Of a stretch of DNA of 23,873 bases, positions 7,089 through 15,074 are shown piece after piece; position 1 is the stretch's first letter, and each line of letters begins with the position of its first letter. A program made the position numbers and the translations under genes. Below the pieces are notes generated by a model. It was given only the letters and a program-made list of their open reading frames with translations. It was not told the DNA's origin and did no database searches. The stretch is taken from the NCBI GenBank assembly GCA_910577185.1, contig CAJTLR010000060.1, positions 1 through 23,873 on the forward strand, written 5' to 3'. The stretch comes from an uncultured Acetatifactor sp. GTDB lineage: Bacteria > Bacillota > Clostridia > Lachnospirales > Lachnospiraceae.

Positions 7089-8141
7089 TCAGAAATGGTG
7101 GGTTGTATTGACTTCCGTTTCCGGGGATATGGTGATTTTATCCTTGTAATTGTTCAGATAGGATCCCCACCAGCCAAAAGAGCTGATGGTAATAATATTA
7201 TGCCTGCACAAACTCATCAGCTGCATGTCCCGGAAGCTTTCCCCGCCCTTATTCCAGTCTATAAACATCACCTTGTCCCCGGAGTAATCCAGGCCAAATA
7301 TTTTCTCATTCTGTTTACACCACTCTGTGCTTTCCGGGTCGCAGAAAAAGCAGAAAACAGGATCTGATATCTTATGTTTCAGAAATTTTGTCGCCCTTCT
7401 GAAGAAGCCTCCCTGGTAATAACGTCCCGAGAGCCGGAGCATATCCCCCCTTCTCACATGGATGGCAACCGTCTGGGCGCCTTGTACGGAATCCAGAAAA
7501 TTTCTGTTTTTTTCATCCGTAATGGCGGGAAACACAAAAGTTTTTCTGATCTCCGGATCAATCCGCTCAATGCCGCTGTTTTTATACTCAAACAGCAGTC
7601 TCTGGCCGGTAAGGGCGTCCTCCCTGCCTTTGTAAAACAAAATATCCTGGTCTATTTTCTTTTCATAAAATAAATTTTTTCCGTATCTGCGCAGATTTGC
7701 GTAGAGCCATGTTTTTTGAAACTTCTGATAGAGACTGTTGTTCCGCAGGCTGTTATGGACTGTGGCCTCCCGGCGCCTTCTGTTCTCTTCAAAATCTCCC
7801 CGGAGATTCCGCAGTCCAACCCCCTGCTCCGCAAATGCCTGACAAAAGTATACCGGCCAGTTCCAGTTTTTCTCCCAGAAACCCGAATTTTCAATGGATG
7901 CATGTATTGCATCCCACTCCGGTAAAGTAAAGAGCTCCCTCACATTCGGATCCGAAATACCAAATACTTTTTCCAGCTCATAGCCGTTCCACTGCGATAT
8001 TACTTTTCCCGCATCCCCGATCTCGTAAAGTATGGTTTCCAGATAGCACGGCTCCTCCGGATTCACCTTTTTGACTGCCAGCAGTTCACAATACGAAAGC
8101 ATTTGATTTCCCAGGCCGGACTCAATATGTATCACCTTCAT
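7089..8141 (-). CDS. GT11 family glycosyltransferase (alpha-1,2-fucosyltransferase-like)
   Basis: This 350-residue protein carries the GT11 landmarks. The N-terminal loop is ESGLGNQMLSY (residues 7-17), the GDP-fucose-binding HVRRGD is at 228-233, and the C-terminal motif is SSFGWWGSYLN near residue 320. GT11 enzymes transfer fucose from GDP-fucose, usually alpha-1,2 to galactose. Between motifs one and two there is a long variable stretch (about 80-180) that is larger than in compact bacterial GT11 enzymes, where acceptor contacts are expected. Spacing to the upstream gene is 71 bases and the ribosome site before 8141 is weak. No GDP-fucose synthesis genes (gmd/fcl or fkp) are in this window, so the donor must come from elsewhere. 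Fucose specificity is a family-level inference. Confidence 0.85.
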   Translation of the reverse strand: MKVIHIESGLGNQMLSYCELLAVKKVNPEEPCYLETILYEIGDAGKVISQWNGYELEKVFGISDPNVRELFTLPEWDAIHASIENSGFWEKNWNWPVYFCQAFAEQGVGLRNLRGDFEENRRRREATVHNSLRNNSLYQKFQKTWLYANLRRYGKNLFYEKKIDQDILFYKGREDALTGQRLLFEYKNSGIERIDPEIRKTFVFPAITDEKNRNFLDSVQGAQTVAIHVRRGDMLRLSGRYYQGGFFRRATKFLKHKISDPVFCFFCDPESTEWCKQNEKIFGLDYSGDKVMFIDWNKGGESFRDMQLMSLCRHNIITISSFGWWGSYLNNYKDKITISPETEVNTTHHF

Positions 8142-8212
8142 AACAGATACCGTTTCCCTCTTTCTTCAGACACTGACGCACTTCTTTTATGTGCATTCCT
8201 ATAAAATCATGT

Positions 8213-9988
8213 TTACCTGTCATCCGCAGTAACTTTATACACCGTCGTATCATAGGAACCCATGTTACCATCCATAATAATAAGCTCATAAGAAAAACCC
8301 TTTTCCTTCAGCTCCTGAAATACCAAAGGAATTTCTTTCCATCTCTCCACTACCAGCCAATAACAGAGATCCTTTTCCAGCTCCACATCCAATGACCGGC
8401 CTATCCCCCTTACCGCAATGTCAGGATAGTAAATTCCTCCCACCGTCCATGCAAATCCAGGTACATTTGTTAAAATAACATCCCCCTGCCTTATGACCCC
8501 TGCCGTAAGTTTTAATGTCTCTTCAAACCGTTCATTCTGCTCTCTTTCCTTTGTGTATGTTGTATGATACGCCGGTCCAAAGACTGTGAGCATATAAATC
8601 AGTGCCAGAACAATATATACCTTTCTTCCCTTCAGTCGGGATATCACGATTCCCAGAATCATCCACATCACAATGGAAACCGGATAAATATACCTCAATG
8701 TGTAAAAAGGCCTGACGAAATAAGAAATCAAAATGGCAGACAAAATCGTGCCGAATACACTAATCGGCCCTACGATCAGAATGATTGCAATATCGGAAAA
8801 CACAATACGGTCAAATGATACCGAAAAAAGTCTCCTTCCATCTTCCGTTTTTTTATTGTCCAGTACTCTTGTTTCATACAAAAGGGCTGTTACCCCCCCA
8901 ATGCCAAATATTCCCCAGACCAATATTCCAAACTTTCCCGAAAACAGATAACTGACGCTGGCCCTCCAGCTCGGGATGCTCTCAATCCAGTAATTATCAA
9001 CCCTTGACAACATGGATTGCAATGCAACGAAAAACCACGGCAAATATCCCGCAATAGCTCCCATGCATGAAGCCAGTACCTTTTTCCAGCTTAACCGCCT
9101 TTTGTACAATGCCAGAAATAAAAGCGCCAGATAGAAAAAAGAGACAGACAGCAGACAATAATAATGTGTGTATGACGCCATCAGGGAAAACACCACAAAT
9201 AAAACATAACTGCTCTTTTTTTCCTGTCCCACAATGCAGCAGAATTCGTAAAATGTCAAAAGAATGAAAAGAGCGCCCCATGAATACATCCGCACTTCCA
9301 CATTAAAACGGACAGCATTCCCGGATAGACAAGATAAGGTAATCAGCACTGCCGACACTTCCCTGCCAAACCGTTTCCAGATAAGCGTCAACGCCAGAAT
9401 CAGTATCACGGCGCAGGGAATCAATGATACCAAGTGAAAAATTACCCCTTTATCCCCAAACAGACTATAAAAAGCTTTTACAATCAGATAATACAGCGGG
9501 GGATGCACATCTGCGGCCGTCCCCGCAATTAAACCGGGAATTTTGTTTTTAACCAGTTGAATTGTAAACGCCTCATCTGCCCAAAAATTATGATCGAATA
9601 TCCTTACGGCATTCAGTGAAAACAATATTATGGCATAAGTTCCTGCCGCAAGTCTCCAGTTGATATCTTTTGGTTTTCTACTCAAATCTATCTTTACAGC
9701 TACTTTTTTTCTAAAAAAGCACTCCGCGGCCGGCTCTGCAGCCGCAATAAATAAAGAAAGAAAAATATATTTCAGGGCAAAGTCATTGTACTGGTTCAGC
9801 TTACCATATAAGTTATCCTTATTATGGAATCCAAAGTACAGAATCAACAGCATCAGGAAATTCAACAAAAGCACCGACAAGGCATAGTTTAAAATACGGC
9901 CCTGTTTATCCCATTGTTTCTCCATAAATTTTTCCCGTAAACAAGCCATAATCACCGGCGGCGCCAGCAAACATATTCCAGCAATCAT
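8213..9988 (-). CDS. GT39-type (PMT/ArnT-like) integral membrane glycosyltransferase
   Basis: From the preferred start at 9988 this is a 591-residue protein with about a dozen hydrophobic segments and a C-terminal soluble part. The first outside loop has the acidic motif NFWADEAFTIQ, followed by ADVHPPLYY, the arrangement of GT39/GT83-like enzymes that take a sugar from a polyprenyl-phosphate donor on the outer membrane face. The upstream ATG at 10042 would add 18 residues. The ATG at 9988 is preceded by GGAGGAG at 5 bases and is chosen for that reason. The likely role is adding a side-chain sugar to the exported glycan or its lipid-linked unit. No polyprenyl-phosphate sugar synthase is visible in the window. 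Confidence 0.82.
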   Translation of the reverse strand: MIAGICLLAPPVIMACLREKFMEKQWDKQGRILNYALSVLLLNFLMLLILYFGFHNKDNLYGKLNQYNDFALKYIFLSLFIAAAEPAAECFFRKKVAVKIDLSRKPKDINWRLAAGTYAIILFSLNAVRIFDHNFWADEAFTIQLVKNKIPGLIAGTAADVHPPLYYLIVKAFYSLFGDKGVIFHLVSLIPCAVILILALTLIWKRFGREVSAVLITLSCLSGNAVRFNVEVRMYSWGALFILLTFYEFCCIVGQEKKSSYVLFVVFSLMASYTHYYCLLSVSFFYLALLFLALYKRRLSWKKVLASCMGAIAGYLPWFFVALQSMLSRVDNYWIESIPSWRASVSYLFSGKFGILVWGIFGIGGVTALLYETRVLDNKKTEDGRRLFSVSFDRIVFSDIAIILIVGPISVFGTILSAILISYFVRPFYTLRYIYPVSIVMWMILGIVISRLKGRKVYIVLALIYMLTVFGPAYHTTYTKEREQNERFEETLKLTAGVIRQGDVILTNVPGFAWTVGGIYYPDIAVRGIGRSLDVELEKDLCYWLVVERWKEIPLVFQELKEKGFSYELIIMDGNMGSYDTTVYKVTADDR

Positions 9989-9993
9989 TGTTT

Positions 9994-10000
9994 CTCCTCC
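9994..10000 (-). promoter_or_regulatory. Ribosome binding site that fixes the GT39-type start
   Basis: GGAGGAG lies 5 bases before the ATG at 9988-9986. The in-frame upstream ATGs at 10042 and 10006 have no comparable purine stretch. The extra 18 codons fall inside a hairpin-rich non-coding-looking block, which further supports the internal start. Confidence 0.75.
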
Positions 10001-10021
10001 AGACATACCCTCAGCGGACAA

Positions 10022-10186
10022 GGGAACACCCGCAGGATACATCGATATTTATTCCCCCGAGCAACGAGCCAAGCGGCTGCCTGCAGACATTTGGCGACTG
10101 CCGCCAGGGTCAAATACCAAAGTGCCCTTTGGACGCTTTCTGCTCTGCAACACTGCAAGTTTGATACCCCGTTGCTTGCAGCGGGG
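10022..10186. repeat. Hairpin-rich block across the licD 3' end (possible intergenic repeat element)
   Basis: Several short inverted repeats follow one another. GGGAA/TTCCC lies at 10022-10026 and 10052-10056, and GGCG/CGCC at 10093-10105. CCAAAG-TGCC-CTTTGG lies at 10117-10132 and CCCCGTTGC-TT-GCAGCGGGG at 10167-10186 (9 bp including one G:T). The block begins inside the licD coding tail, crosses its stop and covers the spacer. The pattern resembles a small non-autonomous or intergenic repeat insertion. The family was not identified and multiple copies cannot be shown from this window alone. Confidence 0.45.
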
Positions 10187-11111
10187 TCTTTGATGCACTC
10201 ACATCCTGCAGCACGCTTCTCAGTTCATTCAAAATAACCCTCATATCCGTGCCGGAATTTCCGGCCCATGCGGATAATACCCCCCCTGAGTTTCCATGGT
10301 GGGCAAAGCCATCCCTTGGAAAACCCATATAGTGATCCCCGTATAATCCTTTTAAATAAGCATCCGTATTACAAGGAACCGGCAGGGAAAATCCTTCGAA
10401 CATAAGTTCCTTCAGTGGAAATATGTCCGAGCAGTTCCAGCCCAGAAAACTGCTGACAAATTCCGGCGTATAAAAAACCGACTCTGCCTCAGACACCTTG
10501 CACATATCCGGTATCAGTTCTTTCTTCCACTCCGTTAATTGTTCCCATGAGTATCTGTTTTTGTTTTTCATATATTTTTTACGGTAATAAGATATCTTCT
10601 TTTTTAAGCTTTCCAGTACGGCCCTATCCTTTATTTCGTACCGGTGTCCGTCCACTGGAAAAACATCAATCCAGATGCCTGTGAACTCATGCTTATATCC
10701 TATCCCGATTCTTGCCATGGGACGGCCCTCCTGCTCCTGGGCCGCGATTCCATATTTTGCAAACTCCTTTTGAAAAACAGTAACCGCCCTGTTATAATCT
10801 TCCCGGGGCATACATACATCCACATCGTCATCCCAGGGAATAAAGCCGCCATGTCTGACCGCCCCCAATAACGTTCCAGAATCCAGCCAGTACTGCAGAT
10901 GGTTCCTTTTACAGATACTGTCCATGATGGCCAGAAGAAGTACATCCCCTTCCTGAACCTTTCTCAGCGGACCTTCCGCAGGAGGAAATTTCCGAATGTC
11001 TGCGTATTGGTTCAAATAAAAATACAGGGAGTCTATTTCCTCCTGCATTTTGTTTAACCCGGCAATCTTCCTTGCCGCGCTTCTGATTTTTCTTTTTATG
11101 TATTGTTTCAT
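10110..11111 (-). CDS. licD: LicD-family phosphocholine transferase
   Basis: This 333-residue protein contains the LicD core: LDSGTLLGAVRHGGFIPWDDD from residue 76, with DDDVD at 94-98 as the predicted metal/nucleotide site. WIDVFPVDG follows in the middle and YMGFPRDGFAHHG near the end of the core. LicD enzymes transfer phosphocholine from CDP-choline to a sugar of a surface glycan, at the inner face of the membrane. In the same operon are LicA-, LicC- and BCCT-like genes, which makes phosphocholine the likely cargo. There are about 50 extra N-terminal residues with a helical look and about 40 low-similarity C-terminal residues (after about 290). The latter are encoded by the hairpin-rich block and may come from an insertion. 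The start at 11111 is preceded by GAGGGCGGG. The acceptor sugar is unknown. Confidence 0.92.
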   Translation of the reverse strand: MKQYIKRKIRSAARKIAGLNKMQEEIDSLYFYLNQYADIRKFPPAEGPLRKVQEGDVLLLAIMDSICKRNHLQYWLDSGTLLGAVRHGGFIPWDDDVDVCMPREDYNRAVTVFQKEFAKYGIAAQEQEGRPMARIGIGYKHEFTGIWIDVFPVDGHRYEIKDRAVLESLKKKISYYRKKYMKNKNRYSWEQLTEWKKELIPDMCKVSEAESVFYTPEFVSSFLGWNCSDIFPLKELMFEGFSLPVPCNTDAYLKGLYGDHYMGFPRDGFAHHGNSGGVLSAWAGNSGTDMRVILNELRSVLQDVSASKTPLQATGYQTCSVAEQKASKGHFGI

Positions 11112-11161
11112 ATCCCGCCCTCATATCCGTTTCCATTCTCCAGTTTTTTCAAAAAATAACT

Positions 11162-12637
11162 TTATGAAAAAAGATTCTCCGCTTTTTTCCTTAAAAATGC
11201 CACGATATCACGGATTGTTGTTTCCCCATATAACAGTAAAAGAAAATAATATATACCAAACATTGACGTTGTTGTAGTTGCCAGTTGTATCAGAATAGTT
11301 AAGTCAGATACAATATAATAAACTGTCATGCTGGTAATTACGCCTAATAATAATGCCACAATATATTTAGAGAAACCTATCCTTTTCAGTATATCATTCC
11401 GATAATCCTTAATCCCCCCGCCCATCCAGTAAACATTCCAGCATTCCGTCACCAGCGTCCCAATCGCTGCCCCCAGGCTTCCCATATGAGGTATCATCAG
11501 TAAATTTAAAATCAGGTTGATCCATAATCCGACAAAAACACTTTGTGAATATCGCTTCTCCAGCCCCATGGGAATCAGTAACTGCTGTCCAAACAGATAT
11601 GTCAGTATAAGAGGCAATATACACAATATCAATATCCTCACCGTGGGAACAGCCTCCATATACTCTTTTCCACAGACAAAACGGATTACATTGTCCGCAT
11701 AGATCAGAATATATACTGCCACCGGAATCGTAAAAAGCATTGACAGTTTCAGGGATTTTACTGAAATCTCCTTGATTTTTTCCGCATTCCGCCGTTCAAA
11801 ATAATATGCTACTCTTGGAATTAATACATTAGACACAGCCATGGAAATCGCCAGCACAATACTCTTTATTTTTAATGCGGCATTATACAATCCTACTTCA
11901 TTGTCTGACTTAATAAAACCAATCATTACAACATCAAAATTCGCATATATGCTCACTATAATCGAAGCGGAAAAAAGCAAAAATATCGGCTTTAAATGTC
12001 TTGAAAAATGATACTTTGCGGTTTTTCTAAATGATACGTATTTCTTTACTCTGAAAAAATTACATAAATTAGAAGCTGACGAAGTAAATATTGTCAGAAA
12101 ACCATACCAGATGTAGTCATCCGGTTCCCTGATCAATATAAATGTCAAAATAACCGCCGTACATTTAAAAACAAGTGACCGCACTGTTATATAGGAATAT
12201 TCCTCTAATGCCTGATAAAACCATTCCACGCCTATCGTCTTCAGCACAATGCCAGTACTCATAACAAGGAAAAGGCTTCTATACTGTATAAAATGCGGGA
12301 TCAGAACCATCGCGGCTCCAAGGCATATATACGACACAATGGTGGAACAAAAATTTATCAATAACAATTCCCTGAACACATGAGACAGTTCTCCTCTGTC
12401 ATCACGAACTTTAGCACATTCCCTTAATCCATACGAAGGAATTCCCAAAACTGCAATATAAGAAAAATATGACAGTGCAGATTGCACAAAAGCTACTTTC
12501 CCTGTACCGGCAGGCATCAGCACTCTGGCTACATAACTGAATGTGATCATTGGAAACACAAAATTCGACATCGTCAAAATCATATTCATCAGCATATTTT
12601 TTTTCAATGATTTTTGCTCTGCCAATTTTCCCACCAC
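11162..12637 (-). CDS. wzx: Wzx-like oligosaccharide flippase (MOP superfamily)
   Basis: This 491-residue protein has about 12-14 hydrophobic segments and the N-terminal pattern of polysaccharide flippases (KKNMLMNMILTMSNFVFPMI, then SYVARVLMPAGTGKVAF). It would move the lipid-linked repeat unit to the outer face of the membrane. It starts with GTG (12637), and a second GTG follows directly; AGGGAC 5-8 bases upstream supports either. It begins 23 bases after the polymerase stop. This gene and the polymerase are clearly richer in A+T than the decoration genes on the left, as is usual for serotype-specific cores. The alternative of a general MATE exporter is unlikely given the neighbours. Confidence 0.9.
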   Translation of the reverse strand: MVGKLAEQKSLKKNMLMNMILTMSNFVFPMITFSYVARVLMPAGTGKVAFVQSALSYFSYIAVLGIPSYGLRECAKVRDDRGELSHVFRELLLINFCSTIVSYICLGAAMVLIPHFIQYRSLFLVMSTGIVLKTIGVEWFYQALEEYSYITVRSLVFKCTAVILTFILIREPDDYIWYGFLTIFTSSASNLCNFFRVKKYVSFRKTAKYHFSRHLKPIFLLFSASIIVSIYANFDVVMIGFIKSDNEVGLYNAALKIKSIVLAISMAVSNVLIPRVAYYFERRNAEKIKEISVKSLKLSMLFTIPVAVYILIYADNVIRFVCGKEYMEAVPTVRILILCILPLILTYLFGQQLLIPMGLEKRYSQSVFVGLWINLILNLLMIPHMGSLGAAIGTLVTECWNVYWMGGGIKDYRNDILKRIGFSKYIVALLLGVITSMTVYYIVSDLTILIQLATTTTSMFGIYYFLLLLYGETTIRDIVAFLRKKAENLFS

Positions 12638-12660
12638 TTTGTCCCTTTCCGATCAAACTT

Positions 12661-13968
12661 TTAATTCTGAATTTCATTCCTCTTTTCATATATTTTTCTC
12701 AACCGGGAACCTGCAGAGGACATCCATTTATTGAAATAGATAAGCTCTGACTTGATGTCCAGCATATCCATTTTTTTCTCTTCCGTACATAGGAATATGG
12801 CAAAAAAGACAAATCCGTAATCCCAGTACCAATGAATTTCATTGGTCAATACTACCATGCAAAACAACGGAAATAAAAAATATGCCGCTTCTGAGCTTCT
12901 TTTCCTGATCTGATTTCCATTTTGAATTAGTTTTCCCCATAAGGTCACAATCCAGACAAGTCCGATACCGCCATATAAATAGACCAGCGCAAACACACCA
13001 TTATCCACTAAATAAACAGCTGGATTTCCACCTGTCACAGCCTGCATTGCCTGTTCATGATAAGTGCTTGGATAACCTCCTCCCAAAACGGGATGCTGCT
13101 TCAACGCCTGCATATACACCTGGCGCCCTACAGACCTGATACGCATACCTGCATCAAAGGAATTGGTTACGACCTGCTTCACCGCACTTTGAACAACCGG
13201 TGTGCTTATCAGAAAAATCAATGCAATACAGCCAATTATGCAATACACAAGCTTATGTTTTGCCTGTTGTATCATAATAATCATAAACAATCCCAGACAT
13301 ACAATTAAACCACAAGTGGTTGCCCTGAACTGCTGCACCATCATTACTTCAAATAAAACCCATCCAGCCAGGAACCCATATAATATTTTTCTGAGTCTGT
13401 CACCTTTTACAATGCCATCCAGACTGAGCAACAACAAAAAATCAAGAAATATGGGATTATAATAATATCTGGTTCTCCCGTTCCTGATCCCCCGCCCCAC
13501 ATGCAGCAGCAAAACCCCGTCTCCCAGGAAAAACTGCAGCGTAAACAATACCAGCTGAATCACGCCGAATACCACAAGGATTCTCATAATATCTTTCAGC
13601 TCTATCTTATTGTGATAAATGCATTTCCTTAACGGGAAATACACCAGGGCCCAGATAAAAACCCATCTCTGCGGGGCGATACCGCGAAAAATGCTCTGAC
13701 CGTACAGCCAATAACTCTGCAGCGAACTGAGCAGAACCATTGCCAGAAACAGCAGCATCCAAAACCGGAATCTGAACCTCGGATTCGGCAGTTTTATCAT
13801 TCTGATCCAGTAGAAAGCGCCCCACAGCACTGCCAGTCCCAGGGCAATATCCTTGGCCTCAATGCCGGACAATTTTACTTCAATACGGTCAATCAGATAA
13901 AAATAATATAAATTAGTAAATAAGACAAATGCAAATGACCATGTAGCGAATTTTATTTTATTTTTCAT
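12661..13968 (-). CDS. wzy: Wzy-like O-antigen/capsule polymerase
   Basis: This 435-residue protein has about ten to eleven hydrophobic segments and a large outside loop. HPVLGGGYPSTYHEQAM in that loop (about residue 290) followed by DNGVFALVYLYGGIGLVW is the usual C-terminal signature of Wzy_C/O-antigen ligase-type proteins. Wzy joins flipped repeat units into a polymer on the outer face of the membrane. Sequence divergence between Wzy proteins is high, so membrane topology, this motif and the adjacent flippase carry the call. The ATG at 13968 has only AAAGG immediately upstream and a distant GAGAGG, so translation may be weak. It is AT-rich like the flippase gene. Confidence 0.85.
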   Translation of the reverse strand: MKNKIKFATWSFAFVLFTNLYYFYLIDRIEVKLSGIEAKDIALGLAVLWGAFYWIRMIKLPNPRFRFRFWMLLFLAMVLLSSLQSYWLYGQSIFRGIAPQRWVFIWALVYFPLRKCIYHNKIELKDIMRILVVFGVIQLVLFTLQFFLGDGVLLLHVGRGIRNGRTRYYYNPIFLDFLLLLSLDGIVKGDRLRKILYGFLAGWVLFEVMMVQQFRATTCGLIVCLGLFMIIMIQQAKHKLVYCIIGCIALIFLISTPVVQSAVKQVVTNSFDAGMRIRSVGRQVYMQALKQHPVLGGGYPSTYHEQAMQAVTGGNPAVYLVDNGVFALVYLYGGIGLVWIVTLWGKLIQNGNQIRKRSSEAAYFLFPLFCMVVLTNEIHWYWDYGFVFFAIFLCTEEKKMDMLDIKSELIYFNKWMSSAGSRLRKIYEKRNEIQN

Positions 13969-14020
13969 CCTTTATCAGTCCTCTCTTCCATCTGTTCAAC
14001 AGTATCTGATTCCGGTATGG

Positions 14021-15034
14021 CTATTTTAATTTCGCAAATAAGCTGATATATATATATCGTAAAACCGCTGCTATTTTTATGAAATTTCGGTTATGGTGCA
14101 CCAGCATATCATACTTCATTTTTACCTTTCCGGATATCTTTTTTCCTGCCAGATTTCCGGCCTTGTCTGCTTCATCCGCTATCTTTTTGCCTATATTCTG
14201 ATCCAGGCCCTTATTGACATACAGGGATGTCCAGATATTGAACAAACCATCGATATTGCTTTCCTCCAGCCGCAGCAAAAGCTCTTCCTGTGTGTGACTT
14301 TCAAAAAAACCGCCCTTCCGTACAATGTCTTTTTTCATGGAATATAGTATCTGCCTGTCTCTCAGAATCTGGTCCGGATACCTGCACAGCCGGTCCTGGC
14401 CGCTGGCAAATATATGCCAGTAAAGATATACGCATCGCTCGATATACATCATTTTGTCAGCGGCCAGAACCGCTTTTATTCCAAACTCGGCATCTTCCCC
14501 CTGAATCATCCCGGTGTTGAAAAAAAGCTGTCTACTTCTTAAAAAATCCCTGTCAAACAGTTTTCCGAATGGTCCGTTGATTTTGCTGGTTGTAATTGCT
14601 CTTGTCAAAACATCTTTCTTATCCAGCACGGCACTGTGTCCTTCAAAGGATTTCCTGACATATTCCTTCCTTCTTTCCCGGACCATTATATCCAGAAAAA
14701 TGATTTCCGCCCCCCGGGAGAAGTCACCTGCTTCCAGGCTGTACGGTATGACAGTGTCATCGGAATCCACAAACATCACATAGGCCCCTTTTGCCAGCTG
14801 TATCCCCTTGTTTCTGGCCGCACTCACCCCCGCATTTTCCTGATATACATACTGCATTCTCTTTTCATGCATTTTATACTCTGTGATATAGTCGCCCACC
14901 CGGGTCCGGGAGCCGTCGTCCACCACAATGATTTCATATTCGATATCCTCCGGGTACTGAATGGATGCAAAACATCTCTCCAGTTTTTCGGCCGGAGTAT
15001 TGTATACAGGAATAATAATACTTAAAAGCAACAA
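14021..15034 (-). CDS. Glycosyltransferase family 2
   Basis: This 337-residue protein is a GT-A-fold family 2 glycosyltransferase. It begins LSIIIPVYNTP, has VVDDGS at 37-42, QENAGVSAARNKG at 65-77 and the metal-binding DSDD at 90-93. MIQGEDAEFG later supplies the usual acidic ED base region. It would add one sugar to the lipid-linked repeat unit at the cytoplasmic face. The start is TTG: GGAGGGAGA lies directly before two consecutive TTG codons (15034 and 15031) and no ATG is available near the domain start. It is 40 bases after the FrhB-like gene. Donor and acceptor sugars cannot be inferred. Confidence 0.88.
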   Translation of the reverse strand: MLLLSIIIPVYNTPAEKLERCFASIQYPEDIEYEIIVVDDGSRTRVGDYITEYKMHEKRMQYVYQENAGVSAARNKGIQLAKGAYVMFVDSDDTVIPYSLEAGDFSRGAEIIFLDIMVRERRKEYVRKSFEGHSAVLDKKDVLTRAITTSKINGPFGKLFDRDFLRSRQLFFNTGMIQGEDAEFGIKAVLAADKMMYIERCVYLYWHIFASGQDRLCRYPDQILRDRQILYSMKKDIVRKGGFFESHTQEELLLRLEESNIDGLFNIWTSLYVNKGLDQNIGKKIADEADKAGNLAGKKISGKVKMKYDMLVHHNRNFIKIAAVLRYIYISLFAKLK

Positions 15035-15074
15035 TCTCCCTCCCTGCTTCGGCGTACTGCGTATTCTTTCATGC

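Noticed and set aside
6511..7149. Plus-strand open frame of 212 codons across the kinase start and the spacer before it
   Set aside because: It lies antisense to the conserved kinase, has a low-complexity Phe/Pro/Ser-rich translation, no ribosome site and no family likeness.
9989..10042. N-terminal extension of the GT39-type gene starting at 10042
   Set aside because: A strong GGAGGAG site fixes the ATG at 9988, and the extension is encoded by the hairpin-rich block.
10167..10186. Terminator inside licD
   Set aside because: The 9-bp hairpin is not followed by a T run on either strand and lies in an open reading frame.
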